Positions 28,097 through 38,407 of a stretch of DNA of 62,994 bases are shown here, piece after piece. Positions within the stretch are counted from its first letter, which is position 1; every line of letters starts with the position of its first letter. The position numbers were made by a program, and so were the translations under genes. The stretch lies in contig JAKVBK010000017.1 of NCBI GenBank assembly GCA_022447275.1, positions 1-62,994 on the forward strand, in the 5' to 3' direction. The notes beneath the pieces were generated by a model. The model was not told the origin of the DNA, ran no database searches, and was given only the letters and a program-made list of their open reading frames with translations. This DNA comes from Oceanicola sp. (lineage in GTDB: Bacteria > Pseudomonadota > Alphaproteobacteria > Rhodobacterales > Rhodobacteraceae).

Positions 28097-29617
28097 ATGG
28101 CGGTCAGCTGTCATACGGTGGCGCTTGACGGGGTCGATGCGCGCCCGGTTGAAGTGCAGTGCGCACTCTCGCCGGGCTTGCCAGCCTTTTCGATCGTAGG
28201 CTTGCCCGACAAAGCCGTTTCAGAAGCCCGTGAGCGGGTGCGCGCGGCGCTGTCTGCGCTGTCCATTTCGCTTCCCTCAAAGCGGATCACGATCAATCTT
28301 GCCCCAGCGGATCTGCCGAAGGAAGGCAGTCATTTTGATCTGCCCATCGCACTTGCGTTGCTATCTGCGCTCGACATGCTGCCCGCGGACAAGGTCGCCG
28401 ATACGGTCGCCTTGGGGGAGCTGTCCCTTGACGGACGGCTTGTCGCCGTTCCGGGGGCATTGCCCGCCGCGCTGATGGCAGCCGCCCACGGCAAGGCTCT
28501 GATGTGCCCTGCCAATAGCGGACCCGAAGCGGCGTGGGTAGCGGCAACCGATGTGTTTGCGCCCGATGGGCTTGATGGCGTTTTACGCCATCTGTCGGGC
28601 CAAGCGCCGCTGCCCGCAGCCACCCCTGGCGCAGCCGAAGCCGACGCCAGCGTTGCAGCGCCGGACTTTTCCGATGTCAGGGGGCAGGAAACCGCCAAAC
28701 GTGCCCTCGAAATCGCCGCTGCCGGGCGGCACCATATCCTGATGGTGGGTCCCCCAGGTTCAGGCAAATCGATGATGGCCCGTCGGCTGCCGGGCATTCT
28801 GCCCCCGCTTTCCGCTAAAGAAGCACTGGAAACGTCACTCGTGCATTCCGTAGCAGGGCGCTTGAAGGACGGGGCCGTGTCGCGCGCGCGCCCCTTTCAG
28901 GACATTCATCACACCGCGTCGAGCGCAGCGATCACAGGGGGCGGCCGCAGTGCAGGCCCCGGCGCTGTTAGCCTCGCCCATAACGGTGTGTTGTTCCTTG
29001 ATGAATTACCCGAGTTCAACCGCAATGTGCTGGATTGCCTGCGCCAACCGTTGGAAACCGGGCAGATCACCGTCTCGCGCGCAGCAGCGCATGTCACCTA
29101 CCCTTGTCGGGTCCTGTTGGTTGCGGCCGCCAATCCCTGCCGATGCGGATATATGGCAGATGCCGGGCGTGCCTGCGCCCGTGCACCCGTCTGCGGACAA
29201 GACTATCTGGGAAAAGTATCCGGCCCGCTGCTCGACCGGTTTGACCTGCGCCTCGAAGTGCCTCCCGTAGCCTTTACCGATCTCGATTTGCCCCCACCGG
29301 CAGAAGGATCCGCGGAAATGGCTGCGCGGGTTGCACAGGCCCGACATGCGCAGAGCAGCCGGTTTGAAGGGCATGCGCATCTCTACAGCAATGCGGATGC
29401 GGACGGGCCGCAATTGGATGAAATTGCAGAACTTGACACCGAAACGCGCGCCCTGCTGTCCCGGGCGGCAGACAGGTTTGGCCTGTCGGCACGGGGGTAT
29501 CAGAGGGTGCGGCGCGTGGCCCGCACGATCGCAGATCTCGAAGGGGCAACGGACATCGCCCTGCCACATGTGGCAGAGGCACTCAGCTACCGTTTGGCGA
29601 TGAGTAGCCCGCCCTAG
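28097..29617 (+). CDS. comM: YifB/ComM-family AAA+ ATPase (Mg-chelatase-like)
   Basis: ComM is a hexameric helicase that extends branch migration of incoming single-stranded DNA during natural transformation. The 506-residue protein has the N-terminal Lon-like domain (FSIVGLPDKAVSEARERVRAAL), Walker A VGPPGSGKSMMARRLPGILP (~residues 218-237), Walker B VLFLDELPEFN, and a zinc-like Cys cluster in NPCRCGYMADAGRAC. The start at ATG 28097 follows a perfect GGAGG. It converges with gshB, 3 nt apart. Confidence 0.92.
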   Translation: MAVSCHTVALDGVDARPVEVQCALSPGLPAFSIVGLPDKAVSEARERVRAALSALSISLPSKRITINLAPADLPKEGSHFDLPIALALLSALDMLPADKVADTVALGELSLDGRLVAVPGALPAALMAAAHGKALMCPANSGPEAAWVAATDVFAPDGLDGVLRHLSGQAPLPAATPGAAEADASVAAPDFSDVRGQETAKRALEIAAAGRHHILMVGPPGSGKSMMARRLPGILPPLSAKEALETSLVHSVAGRLKDGAVSRARPFQDIHHTASSAAITGGGRSAGPGAVSLAHNGVLFLDELPEFNRNVLDCLRQPLETGQITVSRAAAHVTYPCRVLLVAAANPCRCGYMADAGRACARAPVCGQDYLGKVSGPLLDRFDLRLEVPPVAFTDLDLPPPAEGSAEMAARVAQARHAQSSRFEGHAHLYSNADADGPQLDEIAELDTETRALLSRAADRFGLSARGYQRVRRVARTIADLEGATDIALPHVAEALSYRLAMSSPP

Positions 29618-29620
29618 GAA

Positions 29621-30565
29621 TTACGCGCGCGCGGCAAGGCGACGGTCGATCGCATCCCAGATAAGACCTGCGATATTTGTTCCGTCAAAGCGCTCGAGCT
29701 CCTGTATCCCTGTGGGAGACGTCACGTTGATTTCGGTGAGCCAGTCGCCGATCACATCGATACCTACGAACACTTGCCCGCGCTCACGCAACAAAGGCCC
29801 GATCGCAGCGCAGATTTCCTTGTCGCGCTCTGTCAGGCCAATTTTTTCCGGCCGCCCGCCAACATGCATGTTGGAGCGCGTTTCGCCTTCGGCGGGAACC
29901 CGGTTGATCGCGCCCACAGGTTCGCCATCGACAAGGATCACACGCTTGTCCCCGGCGGCAACCGCGGGCAGGAATTTCTGCATAATGAGCGGCTCCCGGT
30001 TGACCCCGGAAAACACTTCATGCAGCGATGTCAGGTTGCGATCGTCGGGACCAAGGCGAAACACCCCGGCGCCGCCATTGCCGTAAAGCGGCTTGAGGAT
30101 CACATCGCCATGGGCCTCCTTGAATGCTCGCAATTGATCAATATTGCGCGCAATCATTGTCGGCGGGGTCAAATCTGGGAAAGCCAGAACGAGCAGCTTC
30201 TCAGGTGAGTTGCGCACCCAGAAGGGATCGTTGACCACCAGCACATCAGGCGTCAGCTGCTCAAGAAGATGGGTCGTGGTGATGTAGCCCATATCGAAGG
30301 GCGGATCCTGGCGCAGCCAGATCACATCCATATCCGCAAGGTTGCACTCAACTTCCTCACCAAAGTGAACATGTTCGCCCTGCACGCGCTGCAACGTTAC
30401 AGGCCGTGCCTTCGCCACGATGCGGCCTTCGCGATAGGTCAGCGCATCGGGTGTATATACCCAAATATCATGGCCGCGCGCCTGCGCTTCCTCAGCCAAA
30501 CGGAAACTGCTGTCCGCTTCAATGTCCACGGATTCGATGGGGTCCATCTGAAAGGCGATTTTCAT
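29621..30565 (-). CDS. gshB: Glutathione synthetase
   Basis: GshB joins gamma-glutamylcysteine and glycine using ATP, the last step of glutathione synthesis. The 314-residue ATP-grasp protein starts with the family's [15 protein letters not shown], continues with [13 protein letters not shown], and has ATP-binding [14 protein letters not shown] and the metal-binding [12 protein letters not shown] near the end. A separate upstream gap of 74 bp carries its start. Together with the GST at 25.2 kb it reflects glutathione-based redox metabolism. Confidence 0.96.
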   Translation of the reverse strand: MKIAFQMDPIESVDIEADSSFRLAEEAQARGHDIWVYTPDALTYREGRIVAKARPVTLQRVQGEHVHFGEEVECNLADMDVIWLRQDPPFDMGYITTTHLLEQLTPDVLVVNDPFWVRNSPEKLLVLAFPDLTPPTMIARNIDQLRAFKEAHGDVILKPLYGNGGAGVFRLGPDDRNLTSLHEVFSGVNREPLIMQKFLPAVAAGDKRVILVDGEPVGAINRVPAEGETRSNMHVGGRPEKIGLTERDKEICAAIGPLLRERGQVFVGIDVIGDWLTEINVTSPTGIQELERFDGTNIAGLIWDAIDRRLAARA

Positions 30566-30639
30566 ACGTATTCTCCCGACATGCTTGCCCCTGCATCGGG
30601 CGCTCCGTGGGAAAATGCAATGCAGATCGGCTGTGCAGA

Positions 30640-31011
30640 TTACACGAAAGCGTTTTCAATCACGTCAATCTGACCCATACCGTCGACCAAGGCGACGTCA
30701 AAACGCATATCCGTGCTGCGGTATTTCGGAGCTTGGGCCATAAATTCCAGTGCAGCGTTCTGGACACGACCAATCTGCCTGCGCGACAGGCTTTCGGCCG
30801 CACGGGCCCAGGTTTTGCTTGATTTCACTTCTACGAAAACCCAGCCGCCACCGTGCCGGAACACAAGATCAATCTCGCCGCAGACCCCGCGCCAGCACCT
30901 TGCCTCCAAACGATATCCCAAGCCCTGATAGAGCCGCGCAACCGCGTCCTCCGCCAAATGCCCAACACGATAGGAAATCATTCCTTGAAGCTGGCGATCA
31001 TAAAAACTCAT
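30640..31011 (-). CDS. YraN family (UPF0102) endonuclease-like protein
   Basis: This 123-residue protein has the restriction-endonuclease-like core of the YraN family: [17 protein letters not shown], then [23 protein letters not shown] with the D-x(n)-E-x-K metal site. Biochemical role is uncertain in the family. It overlaps the stop of rsmI by 4 nt (ATGA), the widespread rsmI-yraN arrangement. Confidence 0.9.
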   Translation of the reverse strand: MSFYDRQLQGMISYRVGHLAEDAVARLYQGLGYRLEARCWRGVCGEIDLVFRHGGGWVFVEVKSSKTWARAAESLSRRQIGRVQNAALEFMAQAPKYRSTDMRFDVALVDGMGQIDVIENAFV

Positions 31012-31886
31012 GACGTGTTTTTTCCTTCGCGCAGTTCCAAGGCCCGTTGATAGAGGGCACGTTTCGGCACAGTCGTATGTTGGGCCAATTCATTTACCGC
31101 ATCCTTAACAGACGAATGTTCCAGCGCTGCAAGGATCTGCGCATCAAGGTCTTGTGCCGTTTCCACGCCCGGGGCGTAGCCCTCAACAACCAGAACGATC
31201 TCTCCTTTCACGCCTTCTGCCACGCCGGCCAGTAACTCAGCAAAGGATCCCCGCCGAACTTCCTCAAACTTCTTGGTCAGTTCTCGGCAGAGCGCAGCTT
31301 GGCGCTCCGCCCCAAAAGCCGCTGCCATATCCGCAAGGCTCGCGGCGATGCGTTTGGGGGACTCAAACAGAATAATTGTGGCCTGCACCGTCTTCAGGCC
31401 GTCAAGGAACCTGCGCCGCGCCCCCTTTGCTGTGGGCACGAACCCGGCAAACAGAAACCGATCACTGGGCAGGCCAGCGAGCGTAAGGGCTGCAAGGGCC
31501 GCCGATGGGCCAGGCGCGCAATGCACTCGGTGACCGGCCTCCGCCGCTTCCCGGGCCAAACGGTAGCCCGGATCCGCAACCAAAGGCGTGCCTGCATCTG
31601 AGGCGTAAGCCACCGATCGCCCCTCCTCAAGTGCTGCCATGAGACGTGGTCTTTGGGCCGCGCCGTTGTGGTCGTGATAGGGCCACATAGGCCGCCCATC
31701 GACGGGCACTCCGTGAAGCTCCATAAGGCGGCGTGTTGTGCGGGTGTCCTCGCTTGCGATCATGTCGACGGACGCAAGCACATCGAGGGCGCGCAACGTG
31801 ATATCCCGCGCGGACCCAATCGGAGTTGAGACAAAATAGAGGCCAGGGGGCAGTTTTTCGCGCCGAAATACAGGATTTTGCGTCAT
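31008..31886 (-). CDS. rsmI: 16S rRNA (cytidine1402-2'-O)-methyltransferase
   Basis: RsmI methylates the ribose of C1402 in the ribosomal P-site from S-adenosylmethionine. The 292-residue protein has the family motifs GLYFVSTPIGSARDITLRAL, IASEDTRTTRRLM and SDAGTPLVADPGYRLAREA, and GLPSDRFLFAGFVP. It is divergent from the LpoA-like lipoprotein gene (133 bp apart) and overlaps yraN. The arrangement LpoA-like / rsmI / yraN / gshB is common in alphaproteobacteria. Confidence 0.95.
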   Translation of the reverse strand: MTQNPVFRREKLPPGLYFVSTPIGSARDITLRALDVLASVDMIASEDTRTTRRLMELHGVPVDGRPMWPYHDHNGAAQRPRLMAALEEGRSVAYASDAGTPLVADPGYRLAREAAEAGHRVHCAPGPSAALAALTLAGLPSDRFLFAGFVPTAKGARRRFLDGLKTVQATIILFESPKRIAASLADMAAAFGAERQAALCRELTKKFEEVRRGSFAELLAGVAEGVKGEIVLVVEGYAPGVETAQDLDAQILAALEHSSVKDAVNELAQHTTVPKRALYQRALELREGKNTS

Positions 31887-32019
31887 CTTCTTGCCCTCTG
31901 GCGGATGGGTGCGTTAACCCCTTTGGAAAGGGGGCACCGGTTCGATGGATTTGCCCTCGACCGGGCCGTGCAATCCGCGCCTCGGTGTTCTAGATTGCAG
32001 GCAGGTTCAGGAGTAGCCA

Positions 32020-33207
32020 ATGTTACGCACCAATGAAAAGCCCCGGCGGACTGGCCGTCGAACTTTGTTTGGCCTCATCGGGGCAGCTGCGATGCTTGCT
32101 ATGGCGGCCTGCCAGCCTGTCAGCATGGGATCAGGCCCGCGGATTGACACAAACGCGCCCGTGCCCGTTGCTCTGCTTGTGCCCAGTGGCTCCGAACGTC
32201 CTGGCGACGCCGCCCTTGCCCAAAGCCTCGAAAACGCGGCGCGCCTTGCCATGGGCGATCTGAACGGGGTGCAAATCGATCTGCGTGTCTACAGCACCGC
32301 CGGTGATTCTGAGCGCGCGGCCTCGGTGGCGCGTCAGGCCGTGAGTGACGGCGCGAAGATTATCCTTGGCCCGGTCTATTCGGGCGCAGCCAATGCTGCG
32401 GGCACTGCAGTTGCCGGGCGCAACGTCAATGTCTTGGCCTTCTCCAACAACACCCAGATCGCCGGCGGCAATGTATACGTGCTGGGCAATCTGTTCAGCG
32501 ATATCGCAAACCGAATGGCAGGCTTTGCCCGCGACCAGGGCAAATCATCGGTCTTTATCGTTTCTGCGAACACGCCGGGCGAAGCAGTCGGACGCGCTGC
32601 CGTGTCAAACGCGCTTTCGCAAGCGGGCATCCCTGCTTCGGGCACCGTGACGTTTGAAGCGTCACAGCAGGGTGTGATCGAAGCGATCCCGCAGATCAGT
32701 GACCAAGTACGGAGCACTGGGTCTGACTCGATCTTCTTCACCTCCACAAATGATGGTGCCCTGCCCTTCCTCGTGCAACTGCTTCCAGAGAACGGGATAA
32801 AGCCCTCTGAAATCCAGTTCATCGGCCTTGGCCGTCTGGACATTCCAGCGACGGCCCTAAGCCAGCCGGGCCTACAAGGTGCCTGGTTCGCGTTGCCTGA
32901 TCCAAGCCTCAACACCAATTTCAGCACCCGCTATGCTGCAAGCTTTGGATCATCTCCGCATCCGATCGCAGGGCTGGCCTATGACGGCATTGCCGCGATT
33001 GGCGCCCTCGTGCGTCAGGGCAATTCCGATGCACTTGCCGCCTCTGGCCTGACACAGCCCTCTGGATTTGTTGGGGTAAACGGCATCTTCCGCCTGCTTC
33101 CCAACGGAACAAACCAGCGCGGCCTCGCCGTAGCACAGATCCAAAACAGCAAGGTAGTCGTGATTGACCCCGCTCCAAGAAGCTTCGCCGGTGGCTCTGG
33201 CTTCTGA
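32020..33207 (+). CDS. LpoA-like penicillin-binding-protein activator / periplasmic binding lipoprotein
   Basis: This 395-residue protein has a basic N-terminus, a hydrophobic segment and a lipobox ending at Cys31 (LAMAAC), then a leucine-binding-protein fold (VPVALLVPSGSERPGD; LGPVYSGAANAAGTAVAGRN; GLAYDGIAAIGALVR). The family is related to the C-terminal domain of E. coli LpoA, which activates PBP1A at the outer membrane; here only that domain is present. CAGGAG precedes ATG 32020. Its last 44 nt overlap the apparent start of glnD. It may instead be an orphan amino-acid-binding lipoprotein. Confidence 0.8.
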   Translation: MLRTNEKPRRTGRRTLFGLIGAAAMLAMAACQPVSMGSGPRIDTNAPVPVALLVPSGSERPGDAALAQSLENAARLAMGDLNGVQIDLRVYSTAGDSERAASVARQAVSDGAKIILGPVYSGAANAAGTAVAGRNVNVLAFSNNTQIAGGNVYVLGNLFSDIANRMAGFARDQGKSSVFIVSANTPGEAVGRAAVSNALSQAGIPASGTVTFEASQQGVIEAIPQISDQVRSTGSDSIFFTSTNDGALPFLVQLLPENGIKPSEIQFIGLGRLDIPATALSQPGLQGAWFALPDPSLNTNFSTRYAASFGSSPHPIAGLAYDGIAAIGALVRQGNSDALAASGLTQPSGFVGVNGIFRLLPNGTNQRGLAVAQIQNSKVVVIDPAPRSFAGGSGF

Positions 33208-36004
33208 GCAGATTGAAGCGGCCCTCTTCCCACGGGATTGGCCGGAACTGATCTGCCCCGAAGCCCAGATTTTCGACGCCAACACCACCTGGACAAAGGT
33301 GGCCGACGCCCTGCGCGCAGGCCAGGCAGAGGCCTCTGATCCATTGGCGCTGCGGGGGCTTATCACCCAGCATCTGGCGGAGGCGCGCGATAAAGGGCGC
33401 GCCCAGTTGGAGGCCGCTTTTACCGCACAACCAAGGGCATCACGTCCCCTTGTGCATTCCTATGCCTATCTCACCGATGGGCTGGTGACGACGGCGCTGC
33501 GTGCGGTGACAGAGTTCATCTGCCCTGCCCCGAACGATGGCAGCGCACGACAGCCGTTCACAATGCTTGCCGTGGGTGGATATGGCCGGGCCGAAATGGC
33601 GCCGCAATCGGATGTCGACCTTCTGTTTCTGGCCGGTAAGGCCATGGATGCACGCACGGAAGCGGTGATCGAAAACCTGCTCTACGTGTTGTGGGATCTG
33701 CGCCTGAAGGTGGGGCATTCATCCCGCACCATTAAGGAATGTGTCAAACTCGGCAGAGAGGATCACACGATCCGTACCGCCATGCTGGAACTGCGCCCAA
33801 TCGCCGGGGATCGGCCCTTGGCTCAAAGCCTGATTGAGGCTCTGCGCAAAGACAATGAAAAATCCTCGCCTAAAGAATTTGTCGAAGCAAAGCTGACCGA
33901 GCGCAGTGAGCGTCACCAACGCCAAGGTGGTCAGCGTTACATGCTTGAGCCCAATATTAAGGAGGGCAAAGGCGGGCTGCGCGACCTTCATTCCCTCTTC
34001 TGGATTGCGAAATTCATCCATCGGGTCGAGCATGTGGACGATCTGGTGGGTTTGGGTGTGTTTACACCTGAGGAATACTGGAGCTTCGAACGCGCCGAAG
34101 ATTTCCTGTGGTCGATCCGGGCGCATCTGCACCTCGTCTCGGGCCGCGAGATGGATCAGTTGACCTTCGACATGCAGGTCGAAGTGGCCTCTCGGCTGGG
34201 GTATCATGACCACTCAGGCCGTCGGGCGGTCGAGCATTTCATGCAGGACTATTTCCGACATGCCACCCGCGTCGGCGAGTTGACACGCATCTTCCTCACC
34301 TCGCTGGAAGCTTCCCATGCGAAATCCGAACCGCTGCTTGCCGGGCTGTTTCGGCGCAAATCACGGGTAAAGCCGCCCTACCAAGTGCGGCAAGGGCGCC
34401 TCGATATAGAAGACACCGCGCTGTTTCTGTCCGACAAGCTCAATTTGCTGCGCATCTTTGACATGGCACTGAAAACCGGGCTGCTGCTGCATCCCGACGC
34501 CATGCGCACGATTTCCGCCAACCTGTCGCGGATCGACAAGGACATGCGCAAGGACAAGGAAGCCGCACGCATCTTCATGAACCTGCTGCTCAAGCACGGC
34601 AATCCCGAGCGTGCTTTGCGGCGCATGAACGAACTGGGCGCGCTTTCGGCCTTCATTCCCGAATTCGAGCCGATCGTCGCCATGATGCAGTTCAACGTGT
34701 ATCACAGCTACACGGTCGATGAGCACACGATCCAGACAATCAAGACGTTGTCGCAGATCGAACATGGCGAGTTGATCGAGGAATTGCCCCTCTCCAGCAG
34801 CATCCTGAAGGACGGGATCAATCGCAAAGTCATCTATGCGGCGTTGCTGTTGCATGACATCGGCAAGGGCCGCGATGAGGATCATTCGATCCTTGGGGCT
34901 CGGATTGCGCGGGTTGTGGCCCCGCGATTGGGCCTAAAGGAGACAGAGTGCGAAACGGTAGAGTGGCTTGTCCGATATCATCTGCTGATGTCTGACATGG
35001 CCCAGAAGCGTGACCTGTCTGACCCCAGAACCGTCCGTGATTTCGCCAAGGCTGTAAAAACACGCAAGCGTCTGGATCTGCTCACGGTGCTCACCGTCTG
35101 TGATATCCGGGGCGTGGGGCCGGACACATGGAATAACTGGAAGGCCATGCTGATCCGCTCGCTCTATCGGCAGACGGCGGTGGCGCTGGAAAACGGCCTA
35201 GAAGACGTCAACCGCGAGCAGCGTCTCACCGAAGCGCGCCGCAGCCTGCGCATCAAGCTCAAGGCAGACGGCTGGAGCGGTGCAGAGATCAAGCGCGAGA
35301 TGGACCGCCACTACGCCCCCTATTGGCAAGGCGTGCCATCCGATACCCAGGTCGTTTTCGCAAATCTGCTGCGCGGGCTGGATGACGATGAAATCGGAAT
35401 CGACCTGACCCCGGACACCGACCGCGATGCCACGCGGGCCTGTTTCGCCCTGATCGATCATCCGGGCATCTTTGCCCGTGTGACCGGTGCTCTGGCCCTT
35501 GTCGGGGCCAATGTCGTGGATGCCCGCAGCTACACTTCGAAAGACGGCTATGCCACCTCTGCCTTCTGGATACAGGATCGCGACGGGGCCCCCTACGAAT
35601 TGGCGCGCCTGCCCCGGCTGAGCGCTATGATCGAAAAGACTCTCGGCGGCGAAGTACTGACCCGCGAGGCGCTGAAATCTCGCGACAAAGTCAAGAAACG
35701 CGAAAGCGGCTTCCGCTTCCCAACCTCGATCACCTTCGACAACGAAGGCTCTGATATCTACACCTTGATCGAGGTTGACACCCGCGACAGGCCCGGCCTC
35801 CTCCATGATCTGACACGCTCTTTGGCAGAGCAAAACCTCTATATCGCATCCGCTGTTGTGGCCACTTACGGGGCGCAGGCCGTCGATACATTTTATGTCA
35901 AAGACATGTTCGGGCTGAGAATCCATTCCCGCGCAAAACAGACCGTGATCGAGCGGAAACTGCGCGAGGCCATAGAGGCGGGGGCCGAACGTGCGCGGGG
36001 ATAG
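33164..36004 (+). CDS. glnD: Bifunctional PII uridylyltransferase / uridylyl-removing enzyme
   Basis: GlnD uridylylates PII signal proteins when glutamine is low and removes UMP when it is high, controlling nitrogen assimilation. The ~946-residue protein has the nucleotidyltransferase motif GGYGRAEMAPQSDVDLL (residues 138-154), the HD domain for hydrolysis with LLLHDIGKGRDEDHS (~residue 560), and two C-terminal ACT domains (HPGIFARVTGALALVGANVV and RDRPGLLHDLTRSLAEQN) that sense glutamine. The start is uncertain: TTG 33164 overlaps the previous gene, and GTG 33191 is an alternative; neither has a perfect ribosome-binding site. Confidence 0.95.
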   Translation: MTPLQEASPVALASEQIEAALFPRDWPELICPEAQIFDANTTWTKVADALRAGQAEASDPLALRGLITQHLAEARDKGRAQLEAAFTAQPRASRPLVHSYAYLTDGLVTTALRAVTEFICPAPNDGSARQPFTMLAVGGYGRAEMAPQSDVDLLFLAGKAMDARTEAVIENLLYVLWDLRLKVGHSSRTIKECVKLGREDHTIRTAMLELRPIAGDRPLAQSLIEALRKDNEKSSPKEFVEAKLTERSERHQRQGGQRYMLEPNIKEGKGGLRDLHSLFWIAKFIHRVEHVDDLVGLGVFTPEEYWSFERAEDFLWSIRAHLHLVSGREMDQLTFDMQVEVASRLGYHDHSGRRAVEHFMQDYFRHATRVGELTRIFLTSLEASHAKSEPLLAGLFRRKSRVKPPYQVRQGRLDIEDTALFLSDKLNLLRIFDMALKTGLLLHPDAMRTISANLSRIDKDMRKDKEAARIFMNLLLKHGNPERALRRMNELGALSAFIPEFEPIVAMMQFNVYHSYTVDEHTIQTIKTLSQIEHGELIEELPLSSSILKDGINRKVIYAALLLHDIGKGRDEDHSILGARIARVVAPRLGLKETECETVEWLVRYHLLMSDMAQKRDLSDPRTVRDFAKAVKTRKRLDLLTVLTVCDIRGVGPDTWNNWKAMLIRSLYRQTAVALENGLEDVNREQRLTEARRSLRIKLKADGWSGAEIKREMDRHYAPYWQGVPSDTQVVFANLLRGLDDDEIGIDLTPDTDRDATRACFALIDHPGIFARVTGALALVGANVVDARSYTSKDGYATSAFWIQDRDGAPYELARLPRLSAMIEKTLGGEVLTREALKSRDKVKKRESGFRFPTSITFDNEGSDIYTLIEVDTRDRPGLLHDLTRSLAEQNLYIASAVVATYGAQAVDTFYVKDMFGLRIHSRAKQTVIERKLREAIEAGAERARG

Positions 36005-36007
36005 AGT

Positions 36008-37549
36008 TTGAAGCCGATCCGGCTCATCTTTGGGTTCCTGACCGTCGGCGCATGGACGCTGGTGTCACGCGTGTTGGGCTTTGCGCGGGACATCCTGATT
36101 GCCTCCCGCTTGGGCGACGGACCTGTGGCAGAGGCTTTTCTGGTTGCCTTTGCCTTGCCCAACATGTTTCGCAGGTTCTTTGCAGAAGGTGCCTTCAACA
36201 CAGCGTTTGTGCCGATGTTTTCGCGCAAGCTGGAACGCAATGACGGTGCCGAGGAATTTGCCCGGGATGCCTTTTCCGGCCTTGCCGGCGTACTGATCGT
36301 GCTGACATTGCTGGCCCAGGCCATCATGCCTTGGTTGGTGTTGGCCATGGCCGCGGGCTTTGCAGATGATGGCCGGCTGGAGCTCGCCACGGCCTTCAGC
36401 CGGGTTTGTTTTCCATACATCCTGCTGATCTCGCTCGCTGCGCTGCTGTCGGGCGTACTGAATGCGACCGGGCGGTTTGCAGCCGCAGCGGCTGCACCCG
36501 TCGCTTTGAATGTGGTGCTGATCGGCGCAATGCTGGCCGCCCCTTCATTCGGCCTGTCGACCGGATGGGCACTAACATGGGCCGTGCCCATCGGCGGCAT
36601 CGTGCAACTGGCGTTGGTCTGGCGTGCGGCTGCAAAGGCCGGCTTTCGGCTGGTGCCAAGACGGCCGAGGCTCACGCCCGATCTCAAGCGACTTGCCGTC
36701 ATCGCCCTACCGGCTGCATTGGCCGGGGGCAGCATTCAGATCAACCTGCTGGTCGGGCGGCAGGTGGCCTCGTTCTTCGATGGGGCAATCGTCTGGCTGT
36801 CTCTTGCGGATCGGCTGTACCAGCTGCCGTTGGGCGTTGTGGCGATCGCAATCGGGGTCGTGTTGCTGCCAGACCTGTCGCGCAAGTTGCAGGCAGAGGA
36901 TGAGGCCGGAAGCCAGAACGCCTTCAACCGGGCGGCCGAGTTCGCCCTGCTTTTGACAGTCCCTGCCGCAGCTGCCCTTGTCGTGATCCCTGTCCCGCTG
37001 GTGAGCGTGCTCTATGAGCGCGGTGCCTTCGACGCGGAGGCCACGGCCGCCACAGCGCTCGCCTGTGCGATTTACGGTCTGGGCCTGCCCGCCTTCGTGC
37101 TGCAAAAGGTGCTGCAGCCCCTGTTCTTCGCCCGCTCTGACACCCAGTCGCCGTTCCGCTACGCGTTGTGGGTGATGGGGGTGAATACGGTCGTGGCCGT
37201 AGGATTGGCCCCGGTGATTGGCTTTTCCGCAGCTGCGATTGCGGCCAGCCTGTCGGGCTGGACGATGGTCTGGCTTCTGTGGCGCGGCAGTCGAAACATG
37301 GGCCCAGCAGCCCAGATCGATGCCCGCCTGCGCCAGCGTGTGCCCCGCATCCTGTTGTCGACAGCTGTGATGAGCGGGGTTCTGTGGTTCACCAGCCAGG
37401 CCCTGCAACCCGCGTTGAGCGATCCGGGCTGGCGCGTGCTCGCCCTCGCAGGCTTGGTCACAGCGGGGCTGGTATCTTATGGGCTGTGCGCCCTCGCCGT
37501 GCGCGCCCTGACCCTGTCAGACCTGCGCATGGCAGTCCGGCGCGGCTAG
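36008..37549 (+). CDS. murJ: Lipid II flippase MurJ
   Basis: MurJ flips the peptidoglycan precursor lipid II across the inner membrane. The 513-residue protein has 14 predicted transmembrane segments and the family start GFLTVGAWTLVSRVLGFARD with EAFLVAFALPNMFRRFFAEGAF. It starts with TTG 4 nt after glnD, so glnD-murJ are cotranscribed, as in related genomes. It converges with the rhomboid-like gene. Confidence 0.95.
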   Translation: MKPIRLIFGFLTVGAWTLVSRVLGFARDILIASRLGDGPVAEAFLVAFALPNMFRRFFAEGAFNTAFVPMFSRKLERNDGAEEFARDAFSGLAGVLIVLTLLAQAIMPWLVLAMAAGFADDGRLELATAFSRVCFPYILLISLAALLSGVLNATGRFAAAAAAPVALNVVLIGAMLAAPSFGLSTGWALTWAVPIGGIVQLALVWRAAAKAGFRLVPRRPRLTPDLKRLAVIALPAALAGGSIQINLLVGRQVASFFDGAIVWLSLADRLYQLPLGVVAIAIGVVLLPDLSRKLQAEDEAGSQNAFNRAAEFALLLTVPAAAALVVIPVPLVSVLYERGAFDAEATAATALACAIYGLGLPAFVLQKVLQPLFFARSDTQSPFRYALWVMGVNTVVAVGLAPVIGFSAAAIAASLSGWTMVWLLWRGSRNMGPAAQIDARLRQRVPRILLSTAVMSGVLWFTSQALQPALSDPGWRVLALAGLVTAGLVSYGLCALAVRALTLSDLRMAVRRG

Positions 37550-37581
37550 GCGGCGGCAGGCCGCCGAACGGCAGACCGGGC

Positions 37582-38274
37582 TCAGCGCTGCCTCAGGCGG
37601 GCTGCAATCCTGCCAATCGCACCGGGCACCGCAAGCGCCGCGATGACGAACCCTGCTCCAAATCCTGCAAATTCTGCGATCCATGTGTTGTTCGATCCGA
37701 ACAGGACGCCGAACAGCAACTGAATACCAAGCAAGAAGCCGATCAAGCGAAAGGCATTGAGCCGGTTCGCGCCCATGGCCCCATATCCCACCCACATCAG
37801 GAACGTGTAGCTGCCAATCAAGCCGTAGGCCGCCGGGAAGCCGCCGATCAAAGGCGTGTTGTCAGACACCAGCAGCGTGTAAATAAGGGCACCTGCGATC
37901 GCGGCCCCAAAAAAGACCGCCAGTACGACCCAGGCCGGAAAGCTCTCCGCCGTCATTTTGCCCAGCGCCAGAGTGAACACGATCACGAAGACCGCCTCCA
38001 CAAAGCTGGTATGGACAAACGGGTAGGTCACAAAGCGCCACAGGTAATCCAGACGCAGCTCGCCCACCTGCAGCATCCAGCGCGTGGCATCTGGGAAATA
38101 TGAGAATTGCGCCACCGCTTCGAGGCGCAGCGCGTTGGAACCGTATCCCATGCCCCCGATTAACCCCGCAGAGCCGGCCCAGAACACCAGTTCCCCGGCA
38201 GCGATCACAAGGCACAGCAGCACAACCACGCGCGGCACCGCATTGAACGGAGAAGTGTTGTTCGCATCCACCAT
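37582..38274 (-). CDS. Rhomboid-family membrane protein lacking catalytic residues
   Basis: This 230-residue protein (from ATG 38274) has six or seven hydrophobic segments and the rhomboid fold motifs [21 protein letters not shown] and [11 protein letters not shown]. In the E. coli GlpG alignment the catalytic Ser201 corresponds to Phe146, His254 to Glu201 ([11 protein letters not shown]), while Tyr205 is kept as Tyr150; the His/Asn pair of helix 2 is also missing. It should therefore not be a protease; like eukaryotic iRhoms or derlins it may bind membrane clients. It is divergent from trpS with 133 bp between starts. Confidence 0.8.
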   Translation of the reverse strand: MVDANNTSPFNAVPRVVVLLCLVIAAGELVFWAGSAGLIGGMGYGSNALRLEAVAQFSYFPDATRWMLQVGELRLDYLWRFVTYPFVHTSFVEAVFVIVFTLALGKMTAESFPAWVVLAVFFGAAIAGALIYTLLVSDNTPLIGGFPAAYGLIGSYTFLMWVGYGAMGANRLNAFRLIGFLLGIQLLFGVLFGSNNTWIAEFAGFGAGFVIAALAVPGAIGRIAARLRQR

Positions 38275-38407
38275 CGTGCCCAAAATCCTTCTGTTTGCCT
38301 GCAATCGGCCTTCGAGCGCCTGCCCTGCGTTGACGCGCGCCCACGGCCCCAGTAATCCACCCCGGACAAAAGCGCCAGACAGGCTCGCCAGAACGAAAGC
38401 TCGACAG

